From positions 1 to 15,991 of the forward strand of contig DASUKA010000049.1 in assembly GCA_036278935.1 (NCBI GenBank): DNA of 15,991 nt. The letters run 5' to 3'. The notes beneath the pieces were generated by a model. That model worked only from the letters and a program-made list of their open reading frames with translations, did no database searches and was not told the DNA's origin. This stretch comes from DASSNR01 sp036278935 (lineage in GTDB: Bacteria; Gemmatimonadota; Gemmatimonadetes; Gemmatimonadales; Gemmatimonadaceae). Made by a program: the position numbers and the translations under genes. This document shows positions 1 to 7,879 of this stretch, in pieces (the first letter of the stretch is position 1; each line of letters starts with the position of its first letter).

Positions 1-21
1 CCGGACCCCCCCGCCCCCCGC

Positions 22-2748
22 CTACTCGGCACGTAACGCCACGACCGCATCCACACGCGTGGCGCGGCGCGCCGGGACATAGCACGCCACGACCGCGACG
101 ACGAGCAGGATCACGGCGACTCCAGCGAACGTCAGCGGGTCGTGCGCCGTGACACCGAACAGCTCCGCCGCCATCAGCCGCGCCAATCCGAGCGCCGCGA
201 CGATGCCCACCGCCGCGCCGAGCAGCGCCATGCGCAGCCCCTGCCCGAGCACGAGGCGAATGACCTCGGCCCGCTGCGCGCCGAGCGCCATGCGTATGCC
301 GATCTCGTGCGTGCGTTGGCTCACGAGATAGGAGATGACGCCGTACAGCCCGACGCAGGCAAGCAGCAGTGCCAGCGCCGCGAAGGCGGTGAGCAGCGTC
401 ATCGTCAGGCGACGCGGCGCGAGCGAGTTGGCCAGGATCGCGTCCAGCGACTGCACGCCGTAGATCACGTCGCCGGGCTCGACGCCGGCGATGGCGCGGC
501 GGAGGGCGGTCATCACCAGATCGGGGCCGCCTCGCGTGCGAACAACGACGGCGACGCCGCCGGCCGCCAACGGCATCAGCTTCTCGGGGAGCTGCATGAA
601 GGGATAGTAGATCTGTGCCTCGACCGCCGACGTGGGGTCGGTGTCCAATCCCCACTGCTTCACATGGCCCACGACGCCGACGATCTCCGCCTGCACGTCG
701 AAGCCCGCGATGTTGATGCGCTTGCCGATCGGATTCTCGTTGGGGAAATACCTGCGCGCGAACGCATCGTCGATATCGATGACGACGGGCGCATGCTCGT
801 CATCCTGATCGCGGACGAAGCGCCCGTGCTTCACCGTGATCCCCATCGCCTCGCGAAATCCGCCTTCGACGAGGTAGCACATCGTCAGCGGCATGTCGTG
901 CAGGGTCGCGGGCTTCGCCCGGCCTTCGATCCAGAATGGCAGCGCGGTGTCGTGCAGCATCGGGCGCGAGCCGAGCGTCACGCTCACGGCATCGACGCCG
1001 GGCGTCGCGCGCATCGCCGCGTCGAGACGGCGCAGTCGCGCGCGTGTCTCGGCGGACGTGGTGTGCGACGTGGCCGGGAGCGAGATGTCGAAGGTGATCG
1101 CGTGGCCGGGAGTGAACCCGGGATCCACGTGCCAGAGCGCCACGAGGCTTCGCAGCATCAGCCCCGCGCCCACGAGGAGGACGAGCGCCAGCGCGACTTC
1201 CACGGCGACGAATATCTGTTGCAGCCTGTGTCGCGCACCACTCGATCCGCGTCCCGATTCCTTCAGGATGTCCTGCACGTGGGTGCCCGCGCCTCGCAGC
1301 GCCGGCGCGAGGCCGAACAGGAGCGCGGCGAACACGCACGCGGCGAGCGTGAACAGCAGCACGTGTCCATCGAGCGCGATGTCGCCGGCACGCGGGAACG
1401 TGCTCGGCAGCACATGGCGGACGGCGCGCGTGCTCATCAGCGCCAACAGCAGGGCAAGCGTGCTCCCGGCCGCGGCGAGGAGGAGGCTCTCCGTGAGGAG
1501 TTGGCGCACGAGGCGTGCGCGGCCGGCACCCAGAGCGACGCGAATGGCGAACTCGCGCGACCGTCCCAGCGCGCGCGCGAGGAGCAGGTTGGCGACGTTC
1601 ACGCAGGCGATCAGCAGCAGGCAGCCGGCCGCCCCGAGCAGCACGAGCAGGAACGGTTGCACGTCCCCCACGAGGTCCCACTTGAGCGGCACGAGCGCGA
1701 TGCCGATGTTCTTGTCAGCGACGGGAAATGCCGCCGCGAGGTTGCGGGCGACGACATCCATGTCCAGCCGGGCGCTTGCGAGCGTCGCGCCAGTCGCGAG
1801 ACGCCCCACCGCGTGCGTGCTCACCTCCGCGCTTCGGTCGCGAAAGTTGACGTCCGTCCACTGGCCGATCGGCGTGTAGACGTCGCGCTGCGGCCCGTAG
1901 AAGGTGAACCCGGGGAGGATGACGCCGATGACCGTGTACGGCGTTCCGTTGAGCGAGATCGTGCGGCCAACCACCGATGGCGACGATCCGAACCGGCGCC
2001 GCCACACCCCGCCACCGAGGATGACCACGGGCGCCGCGCCCGGCCGATCGTCGCCGGCGCCGAAGTCGCGGCCGAGGATCGGCGTCTGGCCCAGCGTGCG
2101 GAAGAAGTCCGCGGAGACCATCATGCCGCTCAGGCGTTCCGCGGCGCCAGCGCCACCCGGGCCCGGCCCCCTGAAGTTGTAGTCCTGAGAGCGGTAGATC
2201 GCCATGGACGAGAACGACCGCGACATCTGCTGCCAATCGAGAAAATTCGGATAGCTCATCGATGCCCTGTTGAACCCCGGGGCGACTTCGTAGATCGCGA
2301 CGAGCCTGGAGGCGTTCGGATACGGCAGTGGATCGAGCAGCACTCCGTTCACGACCGAGAAGAGCACGGTATTCGCGCCGATGCCGAGTGCGAGCGTGAG
2401 GATGGCGACGACGGTCACGCCGACGTTCTTCCTCAACTGGCGGACCGCGAACCGCGCATCGCGCACCCAGTCCCCGAGCCATTCCACCGTGCCTCGCCGC
2501 CGCGCCTCGCGTGTTGCGCGGCGCATCGCGTACGCACGGAACGCGTCGGAGTCACCGAACCGGCGCAGCGCTTCGGCGCGTGCGTCCGGTTCGCTCATGC
2601 CGGCGGCGCGCAACTCGGCTATGCGCATCTCGAGGTGCAGGCGCATCTCTTCATCCATGTCATTCAACAGGCGGCCGCGCGTCGCGGGCCGCCGGAACAC
2701 GCGGCGGATACCGGGCGGGAGCTTTGATGCGAGATCGTGGATGGCCAA
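22..2748 (-). CDS. ADOP-type ABC transporter permease (MacB/FtsX family)
   Basis: A large inner-membrane permease of the acidobacterial-duplicated-orphan-permease type. It has no ATPase of its own and probably acts in export or envelope mechanotransmission with an ATPase encoded elsewhere. An N-terminal cytoplasmic prefix carries the AGMSEPDARAEALRRFGD signature, followed by a first membrane helix (about residues 110-134) with LALGIGANTVLFSVVNGVLL. Then come a MacB-like periplasmic domain, a first FtsX block (REFAIRVALGAGR), a second periplasmic domain, and a second FtsX block in the last 128 residues (THEIGIRMALGAQ), ending in the usual PARRATRVD tail. This doubled organisation is typical of the family, as is the length of about 900 residues. 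I chose the TTG at 2748 because AGGAGG lies six bases before it, inside the end of the padR-like gene; a GTG at 2769 without a Shine-Dalgarno would add seven residues. Family certain, substrate unknown. Confidence 0.95.
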   Translation of the reverse strand: MAIHDLASKLPPGIRRVFRRPATRGRLLNDMDEEMRLHLEMRIAELRAAGMSEPDARAEALRRFGDSDAFRAYAMRRATREARRRGTVEWLGDWVRDARFAVRQLRKNVGVTVVAILTLALGIGANTVLFSVVNGVLLDPLPYPNASRLVAIYEVAPGFNRASMSYPNFLDWQQMSRSFSSMAIYRSQDYNFRGPGPGGAGAAERLSGMMVSADFFRTLGQTPILGRDFGAGDDRPGAAPVVILGGGVWRRRFGSSPSVVGRTISLNGTPYTVIGVILPGFTFYGPQRDVYTPIGQWTDVNFRDRSAEVSTHAVGRLATGATLASARLDMDVVARNLAAAFPVADKNIGIALVPLKWDLVGDVQPFLLVLLGAAGCLLLIACVNVANLLLARALGRSREFAIRVALGAGRARLVRQLLTESLLLAAAGSTLALLLALMSTRAVRHVLPSTFPRAGDIALDGHVLLFTLAACVFAALLFGLAPALRGAGTHVQDILKESGRGSSGARHRLQQIFVAVEVALALVLLVGAGLMLRSLVALWHVDPGFTPGHAITFDISLPATSHTTSAETRARLRRLDAAMRATPGVDAVSVTLGSRPMLHDTALPFWIEGRAKPATLHDMPLTMCYLVEGGFREAMGITVKHGRFVRDQDDEHAPVVIDIDDAFARRYFPNENPIGKRINIAGFDVQAEIVGVVGHVKQWGLDTDPTSAVEAQIYYPFMQLPEKLMPLAAGGVAVVVRTRGGPDLVMTALRRAIAGVEPGDVIYGVQSLDAILANSLAPRRLTMTLLTAFAALALLLACVGLYGVISYLVSQRTHEIGIRMALGAQRAEVIRLVLGQGLRMALLGAAVGIVAALGLARLMAAELFGVTAHDPLTFAGVAVILLVVAVVACYVPARRATRVDAVVALRAE

Positions 2749-2749
2749 C

Positions 2750-3082
2750 TCACGCCTCCTCGAGAACACCGGTAATGGCCGCCACGTAGCGCGTCCACGT
2801 CGCCGTCTCGGCGTGGAGCTGGCGCCGGCCGCGCGTGGTGAGCGAGTAGTACTTGGCGCGGCGATTGTGCTCGGACACTCCCCATTCGGCGGCGATCGCG
2901 CCGCCGTCCTCGAGCCGGTGCAGGGCCTTGTAGAGCGCAGAGTCCGCGATCTCGAGCTCGCCCCGGGTGCGCTGCTCGATCCACGTGCTGAGCGCGTACC
3001 CGTGCATCGGCGCCCAGGCGAGCGCCTTGAGGACGAGCAGGTCGAGCGTGCCGTGCAGCAGGTCGTTCGTGTCGCGCGCCAT
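2750..3082 (-). CDS. PadR family transcriptional regulator
   Basis: A 110-residue winged-helix repressor of the short PadR type. The opening LLHGTLDLLVLKALAWAPMHGYALSTW is the conserved PadR N-terminus, read here as separate motifs LLHGTLDLLVLKAL and MHGYALS. The recognition region SALYKALHRLEDGG and the wing NRRAKYYSLTTRGRRQL follow, and a C-terminal helix serves for dimerisation. The frame is open further upstream, but the ATG at 3082 gives the normal family length and has GGAAG close before it. The stop TGA lies one base before the TTG of the permease gene, whose Shine-Dalgarno is inside this gene, so the two are translationally coupled. PadR regulators next to ADOP permeases are a recurrent pair, and I infer that this one represses the operon. 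An 8-bp dyad just before the start is a candidate binding site. The inducer is unknown. Confidence 0.95.
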   Translation of the reverse strand: MARDTNDLLHGTLDLLVLKALAWAPMHGYALSTWIEQRTRGELEIADSALYKALHRLEDGGAIAAEWGVSEHNRRAKYYSLTTRGRRQLHAETATWTRYVAAITGVLEEA

Positions 3083-3084
3083 GG

Positions 3085-3110
3085 CTTCTTCCACTAGGTT
3101 AGGGAAGAAG
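3085..3110. promoter_or_regulatory. Candidate PadR operator (8-bp dyad)
   Basis: CTTCTTCC and GGAAGAAG form perfect arms separated by 10 bases, ending two bases before the padR-like start codon. The right-hand arm, read on the minus strand, contains the purine run that would serve as ribosome-binding site. A bound repressor would therefore block initiation. An 8-bp match at this spacing can occur a few times by chance in a window of this size, so the position is the main argument. Confidence 0.4.
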
Positions 3111-3173
3111 GTGGCGCGGCGCCGTGCGGACGTCAAGCCAGGGCATGCGATCGAGCGAGCCCGGATGCCACGC

Positions 3174-3980
3174 TCAGGTCGCGCGCGACGTGAGCACCGA
3201 TTCGTCGACTGCCGGGCGTGCGGCTCTCGGCATGCTCCCCGCGATCACCCATGCACTGGCGGCGATCGCCCAGGACATGCAGAGCGCCGTCCACGGAAGT
3301 CGTGTCGTGGGTGCGGCCACAACCGCGGGCACCCACACGAGCAGCGTGAACAGCGTGAGCATCGATGCTTCGGCGACCGCGGCCACACGCGGGAGTATCG
3401 AGAAGAGAACGCCGAGGCCGGCGGCGATCTGTCCGGCGCCGGTGAGATACGCCCAGCCCGTTCGATCAGGGAGCCACGCCGGCACGAGCGCGGCGGTCTG
3501 CGGAATGTACACGATATGGGAGAGTCCGATCGGAATCAGCGCTACGCCAAACAGGAGCTGCGCACCGCGGATCCCACGCGCGCCGGTGGCGAAACGCAAC
3601 CAGGAGCCTTCCGGCAAATCGGCGTATCGCGCGAAGAGAACCCACCCGCCCGTCATCAGGACGACGATCTCACCTACGCCTAACCAGGTGGCTTCCACCG
3701 ATGGCGCCGCGGCAATCGTGCTGGCTCTCAGCAACACCCATAGCACGAGATACGCAAACAGCACGCGAGTGGCGATCGCGGTGGTTTTCCTGAACAGCAG
3801 CGCGATCCCGCCCGCCAGCATGACGATGGCCGCCACGTAGGCCAGAGCGGTTCGGAACGGGAGTGACGCGGGAACAGGCTGCCACTGCAGTGCGAAATCG
3901 CCGTACACGATGCCGAGGACACCCAGGGCGATCATGCCTGTAGCGAGCACGATCCGGCTGATCTGATGGTCGCGGTCCAT
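3174..3980 (-). CDS. DoxX-like membrane protein with internal duplication
   Basis: A 268-residue integral membrane protein with about eight hydrophobic helices and a short polar C-terminus. The two halves resemble each other. The first has GVLGIVYGDF, then ASLPFRTALAYVAA, then GGIALLF; the second has GLSHIVYIP, then AWLPDRTGWAYLTGAG, then AGLGVLF, at similar spacing. This pattern is that of the DoxX/DoxD-like four-helix unit, here in tandem. Function in this family is poorly defined (redox or respiration-linked in some members), so I do not assign one. The ATG at 3980 has GATGAGG nine bases upstream; an ATG at 3995 would add five residues. The frame is open further back to 4340, but that extension is rich in arginine and cysteine and unlike a membrane protein, so I exclude it. 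The gene is divergent from the serine hydrolase. Confidence 0.85.
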   Translation of the reverse strand: MDRDHQISRIVLATGMIALGVLGIVYGDFALQWQPVPASLPFRTALAYVAAIVMLAGGIALLFRKTTAIATRVLFAYLVLWVLLRASTIAAAPSVEATWLGVGEIVVLMTGGWVLFARYADLPEGSWLRFATGARGIRGAQLLFGVALIPIGLSHIVYIPQTAALVPAWLPDRTGWAYLTGAGQIAAGLGVLFSILPRVAAVAEASMLTLFTLLVWVPAVVAAPTTRLPWTALCMSWAIAASAWVIAGSMPRAARPAVDESVLTSRAT

Positions 3981-3995
3981 GTGCGCGTGCCTCAT

Positions 3996-4333
3996 CGGGG
4001 GTGTTGAGTGAATCGTGCGACAGCGCGGTGCTCCGATGCCCGATTCACAAGACAGTTGGGGCTCACCATCGCGCAGCCGGTCCGCGCACGTGGCAGCGAT
4101 GTGCATCGGACCGCCGGGGCCCCGATATCTATCCGAGTTGGGCCGATTTCGATCCCGCGGGTAACCGGAATCCTGCGAGCAATCTGAGCGAAGCGCCAGC
4201 TGCGCATGGACACGGTAGTCCTGGCGATCACCGCGGTCTCCATTGCGCCTTCGAACCTGCTTTTCTATTGATTCAAGTCGCCCGCGATTCGTACATGCTG
4301 CACGTCGGACGTGCCGACCGGACGGAGAGGCGA
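3996..4333. other. Divergent intergenic region
   Basis: About 340 bases separate the start codons of the DoxX-like gene and the serine hydrolase gene. Open frames cross it on both strands, but they are arginine-, cysteine- and histidine-rich extensions of the flanking genes and look untranslated. A weak plus-strand promoter candidate is TTGATT at 4268 with TACATG at 4292, an 18-base spacer. I see no convincing promoter for the minus-strand gene, and no RNA gene or terminator. Confidence 0.5.
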
Positions 4334-5881
4334 ATGACACGCTGGAGAACTCTGCTCGTTTCGCTGGGGCTATGCATCCCGTTGGGCGCCATCGGCCGTT
4401 CTCAAGAGAGACCCGCGGCGCGCGCGGATGCGTTGGACACCACGCGCATCGACGCGTACATCACCGCGAAGATGCGCTCGGCGCGTATTCCCGGCGTGGC
4501 GCTGGCGATCGTGCAGCGTGACCGGATCGCCTACCTCAAGGGGTACGGCCGAGCGGATCCGTCCGGGCGGCCCGTGACGCCGCAGACGCCGTTTCTGATC
4601 GGCTCCATCACCAAGCCTTTCACCGCCCTCGCCGTGATGCAGCTGGTGGACGCCGGCAGGGTGGGGCTCGACGCTCCCGTGCAGCGATATCTCCCCTGGT
4701 TCCACCTGGCCGATTCCGCGGCCTCGGCACGCATCACGGTGCGTCAGCTTCTCACCATGACCAGCGGCATCCCTCAACTCTACGAGACGCAGGTGTGGAC
4801 CGACCAGGACGATGGCGCCCTGGAGCGCGCCGTGCGCATTCTGCAAACGAAGAAGCTGGCGCATGCGCCGGGGACGTCCGTCGAGTACTCCAACGCCAAC
4901 TACGATGCGCTAGGCTTGATCGTGCAGGCCGTGTCCGGCCGATCGTACGAGGAGTACGTCACACAACACATCTTCGCCCCGCTCGCGATGCGCAACAGCT
5001 TCGCGTCGCAGGACGAGGCGCTGCGGCACGGGATGGCCTCGGGCCATCGGTGGTGGTTCGGCATTCCAGTGGCGGTCACGTTCCCCTACAGGCGCCCCGA
5101 GCTTCCCGCCGGATACCTGATCTCCGGCGCGGAGGACATGGCGCATTTCCTGATCGCGCAGATGAACGAGGGGCGCTACCGGGATACGGCCGTGCTCTCA
5201 CCGGCCGGGATGGCCGTGATGCATGCCGAGCCGCCGCCGAAGCATTACGGAATGGGGTGGGAATCGCTGAGAGCGAATGGACGACGGCTGATCAATCATG
5301 ACGGCGGCGCGGCCAACTTCCAGGCCTCGGTATTCTTCGACCCCGAGGCGCGGGTCGGAGTCTTCGTGGCAGCCGATGTCATCAGTGCGCTGGATGCGTT
5401 CTCGTCGCCGCCTGGTAACTCGCGGCTGGATGGGGCCACCACGCGCGCGATGGCGCACACCGTGTTGAGCATGGCGATGGGGGAGCCCGTGCCGAGTCAG
5501 GGAGTGGGGATCGAGATGTTGACGGTTGCCTTCGATCTCACCATTCTCGCGCTGACCGTCGTGCTGCTGCTGTCGCTCATGCGCATGCGGGGATGGTACC
5601 GGCGGTTGGTGGGGCGTGGAGTCGAGAATCGGGCCGAAGCGGTGAGTGAGAGCGCCGAGGTGGCGGTGCGAAATTTCGTGGTGCCTGCGGCGGCGTTGTA
5701 TCTGACGGTCGCGGTGCCGGCGTGGGACGCGCTCGTGATCTTCCAGCCGGATCTGGAGTACTGGGTGAACGCGGTGGCCATCGTGCTCTTCCTCAAAGGG
5801 GTGGTCGAACTGGCGTTGGTGTGGAAGGTCTCCGGCCACGCGGGACGGCATCTCGTGGTGGGGGGTGAGGCTCGCGAGTGA
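4334..5881 (+). CDS. Serine hydrolase, beta-lactamase (S12) family, with C-terminal membrane helices
   Basis: A 515-residue protein of the class C beta-lactamase/DD-peptidase/esterase superfamily. A signal peptide (RWRTLLVSLGLCIPLGAIG) directs it across the membrane. The catalytic set is complete: S91-I-T-K94 with the nucleophile and general base, Y185-S-N187, and H322-D-G324 in place of the KTG box, as in many esterase or peptidase members. The catalytic domain ends near residue 385. It is followed by three hydrophobic helices at about 392-416, 446-469 and 477-498, which would anchor the enzyme with its active site outside. The ATG at 4334 is chosen for the GGAGAGG just before it and because the signal peptide begins there; the open frame extends back to 4001 without coding character. 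The true substrate cannot be read from sequence. A penicillin-degrading role is possible but not implied. Confidence 0.93.
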   Translation: MTRWRTLLVSLGLCIPLGAIGRSQERPAARADALDTTRIDAYITAKMRSARIPGVALAIVQRDRIAYLKGYGRADPSGRPVTPQTPFLIGSITKPFTALAVMQLVDAGRVGLDAPVQRYLPWFHLADSAASARITVRQLLTMTSGIPQLYETQVWTDQDDGALERAVRILQTKKLAHAPGTSVEYSNANYDALGLIVQAVSGRSYEEYVTQHIFAPLAMRNSFASQDEALRHGMASGHRWWFGIPVAVTFPYRRPELPAGYLISGAEDMAHFLIAQMNEGRYRDTAVLSPAGMAVMHAEPPPKHYGMGWESLRANGRRLINHDGGAANFQASVFFDPEARVGVFVAADVISALDAFSSPPGNSRLDGATTRAMAHTVLSMAMGEPVPSQGVGIEMLTVAFDLTILALTVVLLLSLMRMRGWYRRLVGRGVENRAEAVSESAEVAVRNFVVPAAALYLTVAVPAWDALVIFQPDLEYWVNAVAIVLFLKGVVELALVWKVSGHAGRHLVVGGEARE

Positions 5882-5892
5882 TCTGAAGGTGA

Positions 5893-7722
5893 GTGAGCAC
5901 GGCTCTCATCAGCGCTTCACCGCCCGCTCGTGAGTGGCCTGCCCGCTGCGCCTGCATCACCCGCAGCCTTTCCCTGCTCACCGCAGGCGCCCATCATTCA
6001 CGTGTTCAGGACACGTTGCCCCTGCCCCCTGCTGCCGTGCACCCGAGCCGCCCCCACCACCACTCTTTCATCGCGACGGGCCGCGAGGCGTTCGAGAACC
6101 GCTCGTGGAGGCGCGCCTGCGAAGCGTTCGAGTCGGCGAGGGCGGCGGGCGCGCTCGAGCCCGGGGATCTGTGGCGGCTCGCGCTGGCCTCGTTCCTCAC
6201 CGGCCGCACAGCCGCGTTCGTTGAGGTCTCGCAGGAGCTCCATCATGCCTATCGGGCGCTCGGTGATGGCCGAGCCGCCGCGCGCACCGCAATCTGGCTG
6301 GGGATCCACCTGGATAGCCGCGGTGATGTGGCGCAGTCGACCGGGTGGTTCGCTCGGGCGCAGCGGTTGCTCGAGGACGAGCAGGGGGATTGCGCCGAGC
6401 GTGGGTACCTGCTGCTCCCGACCTCGCGCCGGCGGCTGATGGCGGGGGACCACGAGGGCGCGTGCCGCCTCGCCGCCGAGGCGATTGCCCTCGCTCAGCG
6501 GTTCGACGACCCCGAGTTGCTCGCCCTCGCGCTGTACCTCGAAGGGTGCGCGTTGCTGCGCGGCGGCCGCATCCAGGAGGGGCTCGCGCGTCTGGACGAG
6601 GCCATGATCGGCGTCACCGCCGATGAGCTGTCTGCGCTGGTGACCGGTCTCGTCTACTGCAGCGTGCTCGGCGCATGCCGCGAGGTGTGGGCTCTGCGGC
6701 GCGTACGCGAATGGACCGAGCGGCTGGCCGACTGGTGCGCGGCGCAGCCCGAGATGGTGGCGTACACCGGCGAGTGCCGTGTCTACGGCGCGGAGGTCCG
6801 TCTGCACGGCGGTCGGTGGCGCGATGCGGTGGACGAGGCTCGCCGCGCGCGCGAGCGGTTCGCGCGTGGCTCGGTGCCGAGCGCGGCGGGGTTGGCCCAC
6901 TACGTAGAGGCGGAAGTCCGCCGGCTCCGCGGCGAGTACACGGCGGCCGAGGAAGGCTATCGCGCCGCGAGCGAGACGGGATACGTGCCGCAGCCGGGCC
7001 TTGCTCTCCTCCGGTTGGCGCAGGGCGAGCGCGAGGCGGCATTGGCCGCGGTACGCCGCGCGCTCGCCGAGACGTCGGACCGCTCGAGGCGCGCCCGGCT
7101 CCTCGCCGCGCGCATCGAGATCGCACTCGAGACGAACGACGTGGCCGACGCGCATCGGGCGTGTGACGAGATGGCAGAGCTGGCACGTTCGTGCGCCAGC
7201 GACGTGATCGACACGATCCTCGCACAGCAGCGCGGCGCGATCGCGCTGGCGGATGGGAACGCGTCCGAAGCGCTCACGCAATTACGCGCCGCGTGGCGGG
7301 AGTGGCGCTCGTTCGACGCGCCGTATGATGCGGCACGCACCCGCGTGCTTCTCGGGCGTGCCTGCCGCGCGCTCGGCGACGACGATGGCGCAACGCTCGA
7401 GCTGCAGGCCGCGCGCGCGGAGTTCGCGCGGTTGGGCGCGAGGCCGGACGTGGCGCGAATCGACGCGATGAGCTGTCGCCAGGGCACGCTCGACAGGCAC
7501 GGTCTCACCCCGCGCGAGCGCGAGGTGTTGGCGCTCGTCGCCACCGGCCGGACCAACCGGTCGATCGCGACGGCGCTCTCCATCAGCGAGAAGACCGTCG
7601 CCCGGCACCTCGCCAACATCTTCACCAAGCTCGGGCTCTCCTCGCGCGCCGCTGCCACGGCGTACGCGTACGAGCATCACCTGCTGGAGGGACAAACGCG
7701 GCGGCCGGCCCCGCGTGAATAG
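5893..7722 (+). CDS. LuxR-type transcriptional regulator with TPR-like helical repeats
   Basis: A large regulator whose C-terminus is a LuxR/FixJ-type DNA-binding domain (about residues 538-595 of 609): LTPREREVLALVATG, then ALSISEKTVARHLANIF and TKLGLSSRAAATAYA. The rest is an alanine- and arginine-rich series of helical hairpins resembling TPR repeats, starting near FIATGREAFENRSWRRACEA. No Walker A motif is present, so it is not a MalT-like ATPase regulator, and no response-receiver domain is visible. The start is uncertain. GTG at 5893 is the outermost, with GAAGG very close before it. The first 40 or so codons have less GC in third positions and are proline- and histidine-rich, so TTG at 6016 (AGGA four bases upstream) or GTG at 6037 are plausible. 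It follows the serine hydrolase closely and precedes the flavoprotein, which it may control. Confidence 0.9.
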   Translation: MSTALISASPPAREWPARCACITRSLSLLTAGAHHSRVQDTLPLPPAAVHPSRPHHHSFIATGREAFENRSWRRACEAFESARAAGALEPGDLWRLALASFLTGRTAAFVEVSQELHHAYRALGDGRAAARTAIWLGIHLDSRGDVAQSTGWFARAQRLLEDEQGDCAERGYLLLPTSRRRLMAGDHEGACRLAAEAIALAQRFDDPELLALALYLEGCALLRGGRIQEGLARLDEAMIGVTADELSALVTGLVYCSVLGACREVWALRRVREWTERLADWCAAQPEMVAYTGECRVYGAEVRLHGGRWRDAVDEARRARERFARGSVPSAAGLAHYVEAEVRRLRGEYTAAEEGYRAASETGYVPQPGLALLRLAQGEREAALAAVRRALAETSDRSRRARLLAARIEIALETNDVADAHRACDEMAELARSCASDVIDTILAQQRGAIALADGNASEALTQLRAAWREWRSFDAPYDAARTRVLLGRACRALGDDDGATLELQAARAEFARLGARPDVARIDAMSCRQGTLDRHGLTPREREVLALVATGRTNRSIATALSISEKTVARHLANIFTKLGLSSRAAATAYAYEHHLLEGQTRRPAPRE

Positions 7723-7770
7723 GTGAAGCCGGCCGCGCGCGCCGAGGCGGAGCCGGCCTTGCGTGCATAG
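7704..7770 (+). repeat. Three 24-nt-spaced GCCGGCC repeats over the luxR-like stop codon
   Basis: GCCGGCC occurs at 7704, 7728 and 7752, exactly 24 bases apart. The first and third units agree over 16 of 19 bases (GCCGGCC, two differences, GCGTG, one difference, ATAG). The TAG of the first unit is the regulator's stop codon. As 24 is a multiple of three, reading past it gives related PA-x-R peptide units up to a second in-frame TAG in the third unit. It looks like a small tandem duplication at the gene end. Confidence 0.5.
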
Positions 7771-7879
7771 AATTACCCACGGCGCGGCACTCACCGCTCT
7801 GGGTCATTCGACCGAAGCGCCGGTTGCGCATCTCTGATATCGTGTGAGAGGACCGGACGCTTCTCTCGCGGAGGGAGTC

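Noticed and set aside
1..21. C-rich tract at the left edge, G-rich on the permease strand after its stop
   Set aside because: Too short and cut by the window edge; it cannot be judged as a terminator or G-quadruplex.
142..2727. Long plus-strand open frame of 861 codons opposite the permease gene
   Set aside because: It is the antisense of the permease gene, extremely rich in arginine, histidine, glutamine and acidic residues, and matches no family. High GC makes such shadow frames common.
4008..4048. Inverted repeat GTGAATCG / CGATTCAC with 25-base spacer upstream of the DoxX-like gene
   Set aside because: Eight-base arms with such a long spacer are expected several times by chance in 16 kb.
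4001..4333. N-terminal extension of the serine hydrolase frame
   Set aside because: A proper signal peptide with Shine-Dalgarno begins at 4334; the extension would bury it internally.
3993..4340. N-terminal extension of the DoxX-like frame
   Set aside because: Arginine- and cysteine-rich with no membrane character, and it covers the divergent promoter region of the serine hydrolase.
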